The position numbers and the translations under genes are program-made. Source: Streptococcus suis (GTDB lineage Bacteria > Bacillota > Bacilli > Lactobacillales > Streptococcaceae). Taken from it: DNA of 64,000 bases. Of this stretch, positions 9,946-19,314 are shown piece by piece (within the stretch, counting starts at the first letter, position 1; each line of letters begins with the position of its first letter). A model generated the notes under the pieces. That model saw only the letters and a list, made by a program, of their open reading frames with translations. It made no database searches and was not told where the DNA came from. The stretch covers positions 248,001 through 312,000 of the forward strand of contig NZ_LR738724.1 of the NCBI RefSeq assembly GCF_902702775.1, given 5' to 3'.

Positions 9946-9951
9946 TTTCTC

Positions 9952-9980
9952 TTTACAAATAAAATAAAAAATAGTAGAAT
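9952..9980 (+). promoter_or_regulatory. adhE promoter
   Basis: TTTACA (9952-9957), 17 bases and TAGAAT (9975-9980) lie between the two Rex-like sites. Confidence 0.7.
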
Positions 9981-9984
9981 AACA

Positions 9985-10002
9985 TTGTGAAAAAGTTAAC
10001 AA
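9985..10002. promoter_or_regulatory. Rex-like operator at the adhE transcription start
   Basis: TTGTGAAAAAGTTAACAA is a good Rex palindrome placed over the predicted transcription start, where bound Rex would block initiation. Confidence 0.7.
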
Positions 10003-10032
10003 ATAGTTAGCGAGTATATTTGGAGGAACACA

Positions 10033-12684
10033 ATGGCTGATAAAAAAGTAGTATCACCAGAAGAAAAGTTGGTAGAAGCGCGCAAGCACGTCGATGAGCT
10101 TGTTCAAAAAGGTTTGGTTGCTCTTGATGAGTTCCGTAAACTTGGTCAAGAAGAAGTAGACTATATTGTAGCGAAAGCTTCGGTTGCAGCCCTTGATAAA
10201 CACGGTGAATTGGCAATGCACGCCTTTGAAGAAACCAAGCGTGGTGTATTCGAAGACAAGGCTACTAAGAACTTGTTTGCCTGTGAGCACGTTGTCAATA
10301 ACATGCGCCACACGAAAACTGTTGGTGTTATCGAAGAAGATGAAGTAACAGGTTTGACTTTGATTGCTGAGCCGGTTGGTGTTGTTTGTGGTATCACACC
10401 AACAACAAACCCAACTTCTACAGCAATCTTTAAATCATTGATTGCCTTGAAGACACGTAATCCAATTGTCTTTGCCTTCCACCCATCTGCACAAGAATCT
10501 TCTGCTCATGCAGCTCGTGTTGTCTATGAAGCAGCTGTGGCAGCTGGTGCCCCTGAAAACTGTATCCAGTGGGTAACAAAACCATCTATGGAAGCAACGT
10601 CTGAATTGATGAAGCATGATGGTATTGCAACAATCCTTGCAACTGGTGGTAACGCAATGGTGCGTGCGGCCTACTCTTGTGGTAAACCAGCTCTTGGTGT
10701 AGGTGCGGGTAACGTTCCAGCCTATATTGAAAAATCAGCAAACATCCGCCAGGCAGCACACGATATCGTCATGTCTAAGTCATTTGACAACGGTATGGTC
10801 TGTGCGTCAGAACAAGCAGTTATCATTGATAAAGAAGTTTACGATGAGTTTGTAGCAGAATTCAAGTCTTACAAAACTTACTTCGTTAATAAGAAAGAAA
10901 AAGCTCTTCTTGAAGAATACTGCTTCGGTGTGAAAGCTAACAGCAAAAACTGTGCAGAAGGTAAATTGAACGCAGACATCGTTGGTCGCCCAGCTGCATG
11001 GATTGCTGAGCAGGCTGGCTTCTCAGTACCAGAAGGTACAAACATCTTGGCAGCTGAGGTTGCTGAAATCGGTGAAAAAGAACCATTGACTCGTGAGAAA
11101 TTGTCACCTGTTATTGCCGTCTTGAAAGTTGATGGTCGTGCAGAAGGTCTTGAAGCAGCTCGCCAAATGGTTGAATTCCACGGTCTCGGTCACTCTGCAG
11201 CTATTCATACGGAAGACGCAGAATTGGCGAAAGAGTTTGGTACAATCGTACGTGCTATCCGTGTTATTTGGAACTCTCCATCTACTTTCGGTGGTATCGG
11301 TGATGTTTACAACGCATTCTTGCCATCATTGACACTTGGTTGTGGTTCTTACGGACGCAACTCAATCAGTGATAACGTAAGTGCTATGAACTTGCTCAAC
11401 ATCAAGAAAGTAGGAAGACGTAGAAATAATATGCAATGGTTTAAAGTTCCTTCTAAAACATACTTCGAACGTGATTCTATCCAATATCTCCAAAAATGTC
11501 GTGACGTTGAACGTGTCATGATCGTTACAGACCGTGCTATGGTAGAACTTGGATTCCTAGATCGTATCATCGAACAATTGGACCTTCGTCGTAATAAAGT
11601 TGTTTACCAAATCTTCTCAGACGTTGAGCCAGATCCAGACATCACAACAGTTTATAAAGGTACAGAATTGATGCGTACCTTCAAACCAGATACAATCATC
11701 GCACTCGGTGGTGGTTCACCAATGGATGCTGCCAAAGTTATGTGGCTCTTCTACGAACAACCAACAGTTGATTTCCATGACCTAGTTCAAAAATTCATGG
11801 ATATCCGTAAACGTGCCTTCAAGTTCCCAGAACTTGGTAAGAAATCTAAGTTTATCGCGATTCCAACTACATCAGGTACAGGTTCAGAAGTAACACCGTT
11901 CGCCGTAATCTCTGATAAAGCAAACAACCGTAAATACCCAATCGCTGACTACTCATTGACACCAACTGTGGCAATCGTTGACCCAGCACTCGTATTGACA
12001 GTACCTGCACACGTTACAGCAGATACTGGTATGGACGTATTGACTCACGCTACAGAAGCATACGTTTCAACAGTAGCAAACGACTTTACAGATGGTTTAG
12101 CACTTCAAGCTATCAAACTAGTATTTGAAAACCTTGAAAGCTCAGTGAAGAATGCTGACTTTGTATCACGTGAGAAAATGCACAACGCATCAACTATGGC
12201 AGGTATGGCCTTCGCCAACGCATTCCTAGGTATTTCTCACTCAATGGCTCATAAGATTGGTGGACGTTTCCATACTGTTCACGGTCGTACAAACGCTATC
12301 TTGCTTCCATACGTTATCCGCTACAACGGTACTCGTCCAGCTAAAACAGCTACATGGCCTAAGTACAACTACTATAAAGCAGATGAAAAATACCAAGACA
12401 TCGCTCGTCTTCTAGGCTTGCCATGTTCAACACCAGAAGAAGCTGTTGCTGCATACGCACAAGCAGTTTACGACCTCGGTGAACGCATCGGTATCCAAAT
12501 GAACTTGAAAGCACAAGGTATCGACGAGAAAGAACTCAAAGAACACTCTCGCGAATTGGCTCTTCTTGCTTACGAAGATCAATGTACACCAGCTAACCCA
12601 CGTCTAGCAATGGTTGACCACATGCAAGAAATCATCGAAGACGCCTACTACGGTTACAAAGAACGTCCAGGTCGTTTGAAATAA
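10033..12684 (+). CDS. adhE: adhE, bifunctional acetaldehyde-CoA/alcohol dehydrogenase
   Basis: This 883-residue fusion reduces acetyl-CoA to acetaldehyde and then ethanol, regenerating NAD during fermentation. The N-terminal aldehyde dehydrogenase domain (to about residue 450) has the catalytic Cys in SFDNGMVCASEQ. The C-terminal iron-dependent alcohol dehydrogenase has GGGSPMDAAKVMW for NAD binding and iron-ligand histidines in FLGISHSMAHKIGG and HTVHGRTNAILLPYV. AdhE normally forms spirosome filaments. TGGAGGA precedes the start. Two Rex-like sites flank its promoter and cre-like sites lie further up. Codon use suggests high expression. Confidence 0.97.
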   Translation: MADKKVVSPEEKLVEARKHVDELVQKGLVALDEFRKLGQEEVDYIVAKASVAALDKHGELAMHAFEETKRGVFEDKATKNLFACEHVVNNMRHTKTVGVIEEDEVTGLTLIAEPVGVVCGITPTTNPTSTAIFKSLIALKTRNPIVFAFHPSAQESSAHAARVVYEAAVAAGAPENCIQWVTKPSMEATSELMKHDGIATILATGGNAMVRAAYSCGKPALGVGAGNVPAYIEKSANIRQAAHDIVMSKSFDNGMVCASEQAVIIDKEVYDEFVAEFKSYKTYFVNKKEKALLEEYCFGVKANSKNCAEGKLNADIVGRPAAWIAEQAGFSVPEGTNILAAEVAEIGEKEPLTREKLSPVIAVLKVDGRAEGLEAARQMVEFHGLGHSAAIHTEDAELAKEFGTIVRAIRVIWNSPSTFGGIGDVYNAFLPSLTLGCGSYGRNSISDNVSAMNLLNIKKVGRRRNNMQWFKVPSKTYFERDSIQYLQKCRDVERVMIVTDRAMVELGFLDRIIEQLDLRRNKVVYQIFSDVEPDPDITTVYKGTELMRTFKPDTIIALGGGSPMDAAKVMWLFYEQPTVDFHDLVQKFMDIRKRAFKFPELGKKSKFIAIPTTSGTGSEVTPFAVISDKANNRKYPIADYSLTPTVAIVDPALVLTVPAHVTADTGMDVLTHATEAYVSTVANDFTDGLALQAIKLVFENLESSVKNADFVSREKMHNASTMAGMAFANAFLGISHSMAHKIGGRFHTVHGRTNAILLPYVIRYNGTRPAKTATWPKYNYYKADEKYQDIARLLGLPCSTPEEAVAAYAQAVYDLGERIGIQMNLKAQGIDEKELKEHSRELALLAYEDQCTPANPRLAMVDHMQEIIEDAYYGYKERPGRLK

Positions 12685-12701
12685 TCCTATTCCGTCGTCT
12701 T

Positions 12702-12780
12702 TCGTCGTTAGATTTCCTTGGTGAACTTCAGTTCTACCTTCGTCAATCTGCCTAGAAAGGCTTAGGACTAGAATTTTTTC
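12702..12780. repeat. BOX-like repeat remnant after adhE
   Basis: The segment GTGAACTTCAGTTC ... CTTCGTC ... TGCCTAG ... GGACTAGAATT aligns at roughly 70 percent by eye with 33803-33880, and less well with 1976-2035. A small hairpin ACTGAGC/GCTCAGT follows at 12797-12813. Confidence 0.4.
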
Positions 12781-12859
12781 GGCGTCAAGTCAGTATACTG
12801 AGCCTTGCTCAGTTGAATGGAGTATGATTTATAGGTAAATTGCCTCCAAATATCGTAAG

Positions 12860-12893
12860 ACAATCCTCTATTGAAAAATAGGGGATTGTTTGT
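12860..12893 (+). terminator. Terminator downstream of adhE
   Basis: The stem ACAATCCTCTATT/AATAGGGGATTGT has one mismatch and a GAAA-type loop. The T-run after it is short, so efficiency is uncertain. Confidence 0.65.
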
Positions 12894-13041
12894 TTAGAAA
12901 TATGGTGGAGATCCTGAAAAAAGCGAAAGTGGTTGGAAAGTTAGGGTTTAGCCGAGAAAAAGAGACTTTTCTATCTATCTTTCACAATTTTCTGTCAATT
13001 TATGGTAGAATAGAAAAAATAGATTTTTTATGAGGGATACC

Positions 13042-14526
13042 ATGACATTAGTATATCAATCAACACGCGATGCTAAAAATACTGTATCGGCAAGTCAGGC
13101 GATTTTACAAGGCTTGGCGACCGACGGTGGTTTGTTTACACCGATTTCTATTCCAACAGTTGACTTGGATTTTTCTGTTCTTAAAGACGCTTCTTATCAA
13201 GAAGTTGCCAAGTTGATTTTATCGGCTTTCTTGGACGATTTCACGGCAGACGAGCTGGACTACTGTATCAACAATGCCTACGACAGCAAGTTTGACACGC
13301 CAGCTATTGCTCCAGTTGTCAAGCTCAACGGTCAGTACAACTTGGAGCTCTTCCGAGGTTCAACCATTGCTTTCAAGGACATGGCTCTGTCCATCCTCCC
13401 TTACTTGATGACGACGGCGGCTAAAAAGCACGGTTTGGAAAATGAGATTGTCATCTTGACCGCGACTTCAGGCGATACAGGCAAGGCGGCTATGGCTGGT
13501 TTTGCGGACGTTCCTGGCACGCAAATCATTGTTTTCTACCCACGTGACGGGGTGTCTAAGGTCCAAGAATTGCAGATGACCACGCAGACAGGGGCTAATA
13601 CCCACGTGGTGGCCATTGACGGAAACTTTGACGATGCCCAAACCAACGTCAAGCATATGTTCAATGATGAGGCTCTTCGTGCCAAGTTGGCGGCTAAGAA
13701 ACTCCAGTTTTCATCAGCCAACTCCATGAACATCGGCCGCTTGGTGCCACAGATTGTTTACTATGTCTATGCCTACGCTCAGCTGGTTAAGACTGGTGAG
13801 ATTGCGGCGGGAGACAAGGTCAACTTCACCGTTCCTACAGGCAACTTCGGCAACATCTTGGCGGCCTACTATGCTAAGCAGATCGGTCTGCCAGTTGGCA
13901 AGCTCATCTGTGCGTCCAACGACAACAATGTCTTGACTGACTTCTTCTCGACGGGCGTTTACGACAAGAACCGTACCTTCCGCGTGACCACTAGTCCGTC
14001 CATGGACATCTTGGTGTCCTCGAACTTGGAGCGGTTGATTTTCCACCTCTTTGGGAATGACGCTGCAAAAACAGCTGAGCTGATGGAAGCTTTGAACACA
14101 ACTGGTCAGTATGACATTCAAGGAGCTGACGCGGATATCTTATCTCTCTTTGCTGCTGCCTTTGCGACAGAAGAAGAAACCGCTGCGGAAATCAAGCGTG
14201 TCTATGACGAGTCAGGCTACATTGAAGATCCACACACGGCTGTTGCCTCAGCTGTCTATAAACAGTATGTGGAGCAAACAGGTGACCAAACTCCGACAGT
14301 GATCGCTTCTACAGCAAGTCCTTACAAGTTCCCAGTAGTTGCGGTTGAAGCGGTGACAGGCCAGTCAGGCTTGACTGACTTTGAAGCCCTTGCCAAATTG
14401 CATGAGATTTCAGGTGTAGCCCTACCACCAGCTGTGGACGGCTTGGAAACTGCACCAGTCCGCCACAATACCGTTGTTGCAGCTGCAGATATGCAGGCTG
14501 AAGTAGAGCGTTACTTGGGTGTTTAA
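13042..14526 (+). CDS. thrC: thrC, threonine synthase
   Basis: The enzyme makes L-threonine from O-phosphohomoserine using PLP. The start at 13042 (MTLVYQSTRD) is preferred over an in-frame ATG at 13030 because GAGGG lies 6-10 bases upstream of it; the product is then 494 residues, the usual size. The PLP lysine is Lys112 in GSTIAFKDMALS, and TATSGDTGKAAM is the phosphate-binding loop. An extended -10 (TATGGTAGAAT, about 13003-13013) precedes it and a terminator follows. It stands as a single-gene unit. Confidence 0.95.
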   Translation: MTLVYQSTRDAKNTVSASQAILQGLATDGGLFTPISIPTVDLDFSVLKDASYQEVAKLILSAFLDDFTADELDYCINNAYDSKFDTPAIAPVVKLNGQYNLELFRGSTIAFKDMALSILPYLMTTAAKKHGLENEIVILTATSGDTGKAAMAGFADVPGTQIIVFYPRDGVSKVQELQMTTQTGANTHVVAIDGNFDDAQTNVKHMFNDEALRAKLAAKKLQFSSANSMNIGRLVPQIVYYVYAYAQLVKTGEIAAGDKVNFTVPTGNFGNILAAYYAKQIGLPVGKLICASNDNNVLTDFFSTGVYDKNRTFRVTTSPSMDILVSSNLERLIFHLFGNDAAKTAELMEALNTTGQYDIQGADADILSLFAAAFATEEETAAEIKRVYDESGYIEDPHTAVASAVYKQYVEQTGDQTPTVIASTASPYKFPVVAVEAVTGQSGLTDFEALAKLHEISGVALPPAVDGLETAPVRHNTVVAAADMQAEVERYLGV

Positions 14527-14543
14527 TTTTGATTCATTTTATG

Positions 14544-14575
14544 ACAAACTGCTCATCTTGAGTGGTTTGTTTTTT
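14544..14575 (+). terminator. thrC terminator
   Basis: The stem ACAAACTGCTCA/TGAGTGGTTTGT, with two internal mismatches, is followed by TTTTTT. Confidence 0.75.
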
Positions 14576-14594
14576 ATTCTTATTAAAATTAAAA

Positions 14595-14623
14595 TTTACA
14601 GACAATTCAAAGAATGATATACT
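14595..14623 (+). promoter_or_regulatory. Promoter of the ABC/ECF/MATE operon
   Basis: TTTACA (14595-14600), 17 bases and TATACT (14618-14623) lie 30 bases before the first gene; an overlapping TATAAT is at 14623-14628. Confidence 0.65.
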
Positions 14624-14653
14624 ATAATGGAATATGTTTTAGAGAGGTAATCA

Positions 14654-16410
14654 ATGGCACAAGAAGAAAAAATTTCTCGTGAAAAGAAAAAAGCCCTCTT
14701 GAAGCGGTTCAAAGAACGTATCAAGCCCAAGATGAAGCTGGTCTATTTGGCAGCCTTTCTATCCTGGGTACAATTTTTGATGCGGATTATTTCCTTCTAT
14801 CTGATTGCTAAGGGCTTTGTGACCTACTATGAGGGTGGGCAGGTTGATTTAGTAAGGTTTGTCCTTATCTTGCTGGGGCTCAATGCTTTTGGCTATGGTA
14901 TGGCCTTGATTGCCAAGCGTTTGCAGGGCTTGGGCTCCCAGTTTGCTCGGGATTCCCTCAAACAGTCCTTCTTTGAGGCCCTCTTGGCCAAGGACGGTCA
15001 GTTTGAGTCTAAAGCGACAGCGGCAGATGTCTTTAACATCGCTTCGCAAGGGATTGACAGTCTGGATACCTACTATTCCTACTACATGGCCTCTTCCTTG
15101 CGGACCCAGTTCAACTGTGCGACTGTTCTCTTGCTGGTCTTTCTGATTTTCCCGCTGGGTGCGGTCATTTTCATCCTGGCCCTGCCCTTGATTCCCATTT
15201 CCATTATCGCTATGCAAAAGCGGTCCAAGCGGATCATGAATCGCTACTGGGGCTCCTACATGGATGTGGGCAATCTTTCTTGGACGACCTCAAGGGGCTC
15301 AACACTCTTTATTCCTACCAGGCGGACGCGGCTTATGAAAAGACCTTCAATGAGCAGGCGGAGGACTTCCGCGATGCGACCATGGAGTTGCTCAGTTTCC
15401 AGCTGCAAGCGGTGGGCTACATGGATGCGGTCATGTATCTGGGGATTGGTCTGTCTGGTTTTGTGGCGGTCAATAGCCTAGCGGCAGGCAATCTCTCCCT
15501 CTTTAGTATGCTTTTCTTTGTCCTCATTGCGACGGAGTTTTTTGCACCCATACGGGAGCAGGGCTACGGTATGCACTTGGTCATGATGAATACCAAGATG
15601 GCGGATCGCATTTTTGGTTTCTTGGACAGCATGACAGCGGAGCAGGAAATCGATGCTGCCCATCTGCCTGTTTTTGACAGTCTGAAACTGGAAAATATGG
15701 CCTTTGCCTACGGAGAAAAGCCAGTCCTAGAAGATATTTCCATGACCATGACGGCTGGAAAGGTCTATGCCTTGGCCGGTGAGTCAGGTCAGGGGAAAAC
15801 GACCTTGGCCCAGCTGCTCTTGGGACGCTTGCGGGCGGATAAGGGAGCTATTTACTTGGGTGAGCAGGAGATTTCGACTGTCAGTCAGTTATCTCTGAAT
15901 GAGCAGGTCCTCTATGTGTCGGGCCAGTCAACCTTGCTCAACCAGTCGATCTATGAGAATTTACGCATGGCTGGTGCCTGGTCCAAGGAGGACATCTTGG
16001 CTTGGGCAGATCAGCATGGGGTCTTGCAGTTTGTCAAGAATATGCCAGACGGTCTAGACACGATTGTGGGCGATGACGGTGCTTTCTTATCCCCTGGTCA
16101 ACGCCAGCAGGTCATCTGTGCCCGTGCGGTTTTGGCTAAACGCTCGCTCTATATCTTTGACGAGGTGACGTCTAGCGTCGATCAGGACAATGAGGGCTTG
16201 ATTTACGACTTGATTAACTTGGTGGCCAAGGATGCCATTGTCATTATTATTACCCATAAGATGAAGCAGGTGGAGCAGGCAGATGATATCCTCTTCTTGT
16301 CTGCGGAGGGGGCTGTGACAGGCAACCATACCACGCTTTATCAGTCTAGCTCGGCCTATCGTCAGCTGGTCGATCAACAAAGAGAATTGGAGGAAGCCGT
16401 TTATGGATAA
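14654..16410 (+). pseudogene. ABC transporter permease/ATPase A, frameshifted
   Basis: Two overlapping frames, 14654-15481 and 15280-16410, form one exporter-fold half-transporter of about 585 residues: a membrane domain followed by an ATPase with Walker A GESGQGKTTL, signature LSPGQRQQV and Walker B YIFDEVTSS. After ...YMDVGNL the first frame turns to nonsense, while the second frame continues with LDDLKGLNTLYSYQ. Loss of one T in the run at 15276-15278 explains this. The gene is translationally linked to transporter B (8-base overlap), and the rest of the frame shows no decay, so this may be a recent mutation or a sequencing error. The signature motif is LSPGQ rather than LSGGQ. Confidence 0.8.
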
Positions 16411-18064
16411 GAGAGAAATGCCGACACGGGTGCTGATTCCGAGACTCTTGGGCTCGATGAAACACCTCTTGCCACGGATTGCGGTGGCGGTTTGCTTTGC
16501 GGTCTTGGGACAGGTGGTGACCATTGCTATTCCAGTAACGCTGGTCTATCTGGCTTTTGATTCCCTTGCTGGCAATCCTGCTCCGCTATGGACCTTGGGA
16601 GCCCTAGTCATTCTAGCTCTTCTGCGTGGTGCCTTCCGCTATGGCGAGCACTACTTCGGTCACTATGTGGCCTTTCATACTCTGGCTGCCTACCGCCGTC
16701 TGATTTTTGCAAAATTGCGGGCCTTGGCTCCTGGGAAATTGGACCGGCAGGACAGTGGTAGTCTGCTCAAGATGATTGGGGAGGACATCGAGGCCTTGGA
16801 GGTTTTCTTTGCCCATACCATTGCTCCGATTTGTACAGGGATTATGGTGGCTCTTGGCTTGACGGTTTATTTTGGTCTATCTAGCTGGGGCTTGGCCCTC
16901 TTGGCTCTGGTGACCTACGCCCTTTTAGCGATTGCCATTCCCAATCGATTTGCCCAGCAGTTGCAACCCTTGCTCAAGGAACAAAATGCCAGTCGCAAGG
17001 GCTATGTTTCCTACTTTATTGAAAGTCTTAAGAGTATGAAGGATCTCATGCAATTCCAGCAGACAGATGCTCGTTTTGCCAATCTGACACAGAAAAGTCA
17101 AGTGGTCAATGGTCAGGAGCGAAAGGTTGCCCAGACCAACTTTATGCAGTATGCTGTGTCATTCTTAGTGGTAGGTATGTCTATTATGGGCTTTGCCTGG
17201 CTGACCTTCGACTTGGTTGGCAGTCAGAGCTTGGATTTGGCGACAGGAGTAGCCCTCCTGGTGTCCTTTACCAGTTCCTTTGCTCCCTTCTTGGAGCTCA
17301 GCCGTCTGCCTCTTGGTTTCAAGCGGGCTATGAATGCTGGTCGGAACATCTATGCTCTTTTGGATGAAAAAGAAGCAGAGCGAATAGGCGACTTGGTTGA
17401 GGTCAGCGTGACGGAGATTGCTATTGAGCAACTAGACTTCGACTATGATGACCGAGAAACAGGGCTCTATCGCAATCTGTCTGTCCAGTTTGAACAGGGA
17501 GGCATCATCGGTCTGGTCGGTGAGTCCGGTGCAGGAAAATCCACCTTGATGAAACTAATCATGCGGTGGTATGATTGGCAACAAGGTCAAATCCGCCTGT
17601 CTGGCTTGGATAGTCGGAAGGTGGATAAAGCTCATTTGCAAGGGTCCTTTGCCTATGTGCCTCAGGTACCGCAAATCTTCCGCCAGACCATTCGAGAAAA
17701 TCTTGTCTTGGGGCGGACGGATGTGTCGGATGAAACCATTATGGACTTGGCAGAAAAATGCCACATGAAAGAACGGATTTTGGCAGCACCGCAGGGCTTG
17801 GATACGATTGTGGAAGCCAGTGACTTTTCAGCAGGAGAAGGACAACGCCTGGAACTCATGCGGGCCCTGCTCAAAAATGCGGATTGCTATATCTTTGATG
17901 AGCCGACCAGCAACTTGGATTCGCTCAATGAAGCTCGTTTTATCCAGCTGGTCAGGGCACACTGTCAGGGCATGGTCTTCTTGATTTCCCATAGAAGCTC
18001 AACTATGGCTTGTGCAAATACCATTTTCCGCTTGGAAGACGGGCAATTAGTAAAGGAAAAATAA
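16403..18064 (+). CDS. ABC transporter permease/ATPase B
   Basis: This 553-residue exporter-fold half-transporter has membrane helices over about residues 15-310, followed by an ATPase domain with Walker A GESGAGKSTL and Walker B YIFDEPTSNLD. The signature motif is unusual, FSAGEGQRLEL in place of LSGGQ. It overlaps gene A by 8 bases and ends directly before an ECF S-component gene. A and B surely pair. The linkage to an import-type ECF cassette raises the possibility that the pair imports a metal chelate, as YbtP/YbtQ and IrtAB do despite their exporter fold. That substrate idea is inference only. Confidence 0.88.
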   Translation: MDKREMPTRVLIPRLLGSMKHLLPRIAVAVCFAVLGQVVTIAIPVTLVYLAFDSLAGNPAPLWTLGALVILALLRGAFRYGEHYFGHYVAFHTLAAYRRLIFAKLRALAPGKLDRQDSGSLLKMIGEDIEALEVFFAHTIAPICTGIMVALGLTVYFGLSSWGLALLALVTYALLAIAIPNRFAQQLQPLLKEQNASRKGYVSYFIESLKSMKDLMQFQQTDARFANLTQKSQVVNGQERKVAQTNFMQYAVSFLVVGMSIMGFAWLTFDLVGSQSLDLATGVALLVSFTSSFAPFLELSRLPLGFKRAMNAGRNIYALLDEKEAERIGDLVEVSVTEIAIEQLDFDYDDRETGLYRNLSVQFEQGGIIGLVGESGAGKSTLMKLIMRWYDWQQGQIRLSGLDSRKVDKAHLQGSFAYVPQVPQIFRQTIRENLVLGRTDVSDETIMDLAEKCHMKERILAAPQGLDTIVEASDFSAGEGQRLELMRALLKNADCYIFDEPTSNLDSLNEARFIQLVRAHCQGMVFLISHRSSTMACANTIFRLEDGQLVKEK

Positions 18065-18658
18065 ATGAAGAAATTACAAGTAAAAGATCTGATGGTAACA
18101 GGGGCTTTTGCTGCCCTCTACTTTGTTTGTGTTGGTCTAGGAACCTTGTTGAGCTTGGTTTTTGATCGTTCGGGTAATATGATGTATGCACCTGCTGGAG
18201 CAGCCCTTTTGGCAGGACCTGTTTATATGTTATTGGTAGCCAAGGTTGGTAAATTTGGTTCAATTAGTCTGGTTGGAGCGGTAATGGCCTGTTTCTTTTT
18301 CCTATCAGGCTATATGACAGCGGCCTTTCTCCCAAGCTTGACCTTTGGTTTTTTGTCAGAAATGGTAGCGAAGTCAGGTCACTATAAACAAAAATGGACC
18401 AATCTTCTTAGCTATATCATTTTCTCTTTTGGAAACCTGGGACCGATTATTCTTATGTGGTTCATGCGTGATGCCTATGAGGCCAATCTTTTGGCACGTG
18501 GAAAATCAGCAGAATACATCGCTCGTGTCATGCTTGATTTCACTCCAGAGAATGTGCTATGGTTGTCAACGACCATTATCTTAACAGCTCTTATCAGTGG
18601 TCTGTTTGGTCAATATATGCTTCAGCGCTATTTTAAACAATCAGGTTATCTTTCATGA
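18065..18658 (+). CDS. ECF transporter S component, MptD/Trep_Strep family
   Basis: The 197-residue protein with about five or six membrane segments resembles the Trep_Strep family of substrate-binding (S) subunits of energy-coupling-factor importers. It starts directly after the stop of ABC gene B, and its own stop overlaps the start of the T-component gene (ATGA). The substrate of this family is not established. A dedicated T component and ATPase follow, so this is a complete group I-type ECF importer rather than one sharing a common module. Confidence 0.8.
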   Translation: MKKLQVKDLMVTGAFAALYFVCVGLGTLLSLVFDRSGNMMYAPAGAALLAGPVYMLLVAKVGKFGSISLVGAVMACFFFLSGYMTAAFLPSLTFGFLSEMVAKSGHYKQKWTNLLSYIIFSFGNLGPIILMWFMRDAYEANLLARGKSAEYIARVMLDFTPENVLWLSTTIILTALISGLFGQYMLQRYFKQSGYLS

Positions 18659-19314
18659 AATTAGATGCTCGTACAAAAATTATTCTCGTCATCTTCACTA
18701 GTTTTACCTATGGGATGCGTCTTACAATACTAGAAAATGCAGTGCTGGTCTTAGGCCTTAGCCTGCTTTTCTGGTTTTATGGAAAGCGGAAAATGGCTAT
18801 AATGAGTCCGATAGCCTATGCTATGTTTTGTCTGTTGTCCTATATTACATTTTTTCCAGCATGGCTGACGCATTTGTTGCTTGTATTGACCTATACATGG
18901 CCTCCGCTTTTGGCAGGACATCTATTGTTGATGACGACAAGTGGTTACGAACTCATTCATGGCTTGCGGAAATGGCACCTGCCAGAGGTATTTCTTTTGA
19001 CGTTGGGAGTAATGTTTCGTTTCCTGCCTGCCATTAAACAGGATGCTCGTACGATTTGTGCCTCTTTGAAGGTTAGAGGAATTTTTTTACGGAAGAGAGA
19101 TGTGGTTTGTAAGCCACTCCAGTACATGGAGTTTTTCTTGGTTCCCTTGATGATGTCTCTCTTGCGAACAGCTCAGGAATTGACGGTAGCCAGTCTGACA
19201 AAAGGTTTGGCTGTATCTACGAAATCACCTGCATATATTCGGTCGTCTTGGACCGTGCTAGATTGGAGTCTTTGCTTATGTTGTATCGGTTTTCTGATTC
19301 TCGTCCAGCTGTGA
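18655..19314 (+). CDS. ECF transporter T component
   Basis: The 219-residue membrane protein resembles CbiQ/EcfT energy-coupling subunits, which join the S component to the ATPases. The coupling-helix signatures are degenerate but recognisable (ASLKVRGI around residue 137 and ASLTKGL near 180). It overlaps the preceding S gene by four bases and the following ATPase gene by 37. Confidence 0.8.
   Translation: MKLDARTKIILVIFTSFTYGMRLTILENAVLVLGLSLLFWFYGKRKMAIMSPIAYAMFCLLSYITFFPAWLTHLLLVLTYTWPPLLAGHLLLMTTSGYELIHGLRKWHLPEVFLLTLGVMFRFLPAIKQDARTICASLKVRGIFLRKRDVVCKPLQYMEFFLVPLMMSLLRTAQELTVASLTKGLAVSTKSPAYIRSSWTVLDWSLCLCCIGFLILVQL

Noticed and set aside
15270..15290. Programmed ribosomal frameshift in the ABC gene
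   Set aside because: No slippery heptamer with a downstream structure is evident; a one-base deletion or reading error explains the change more simply.
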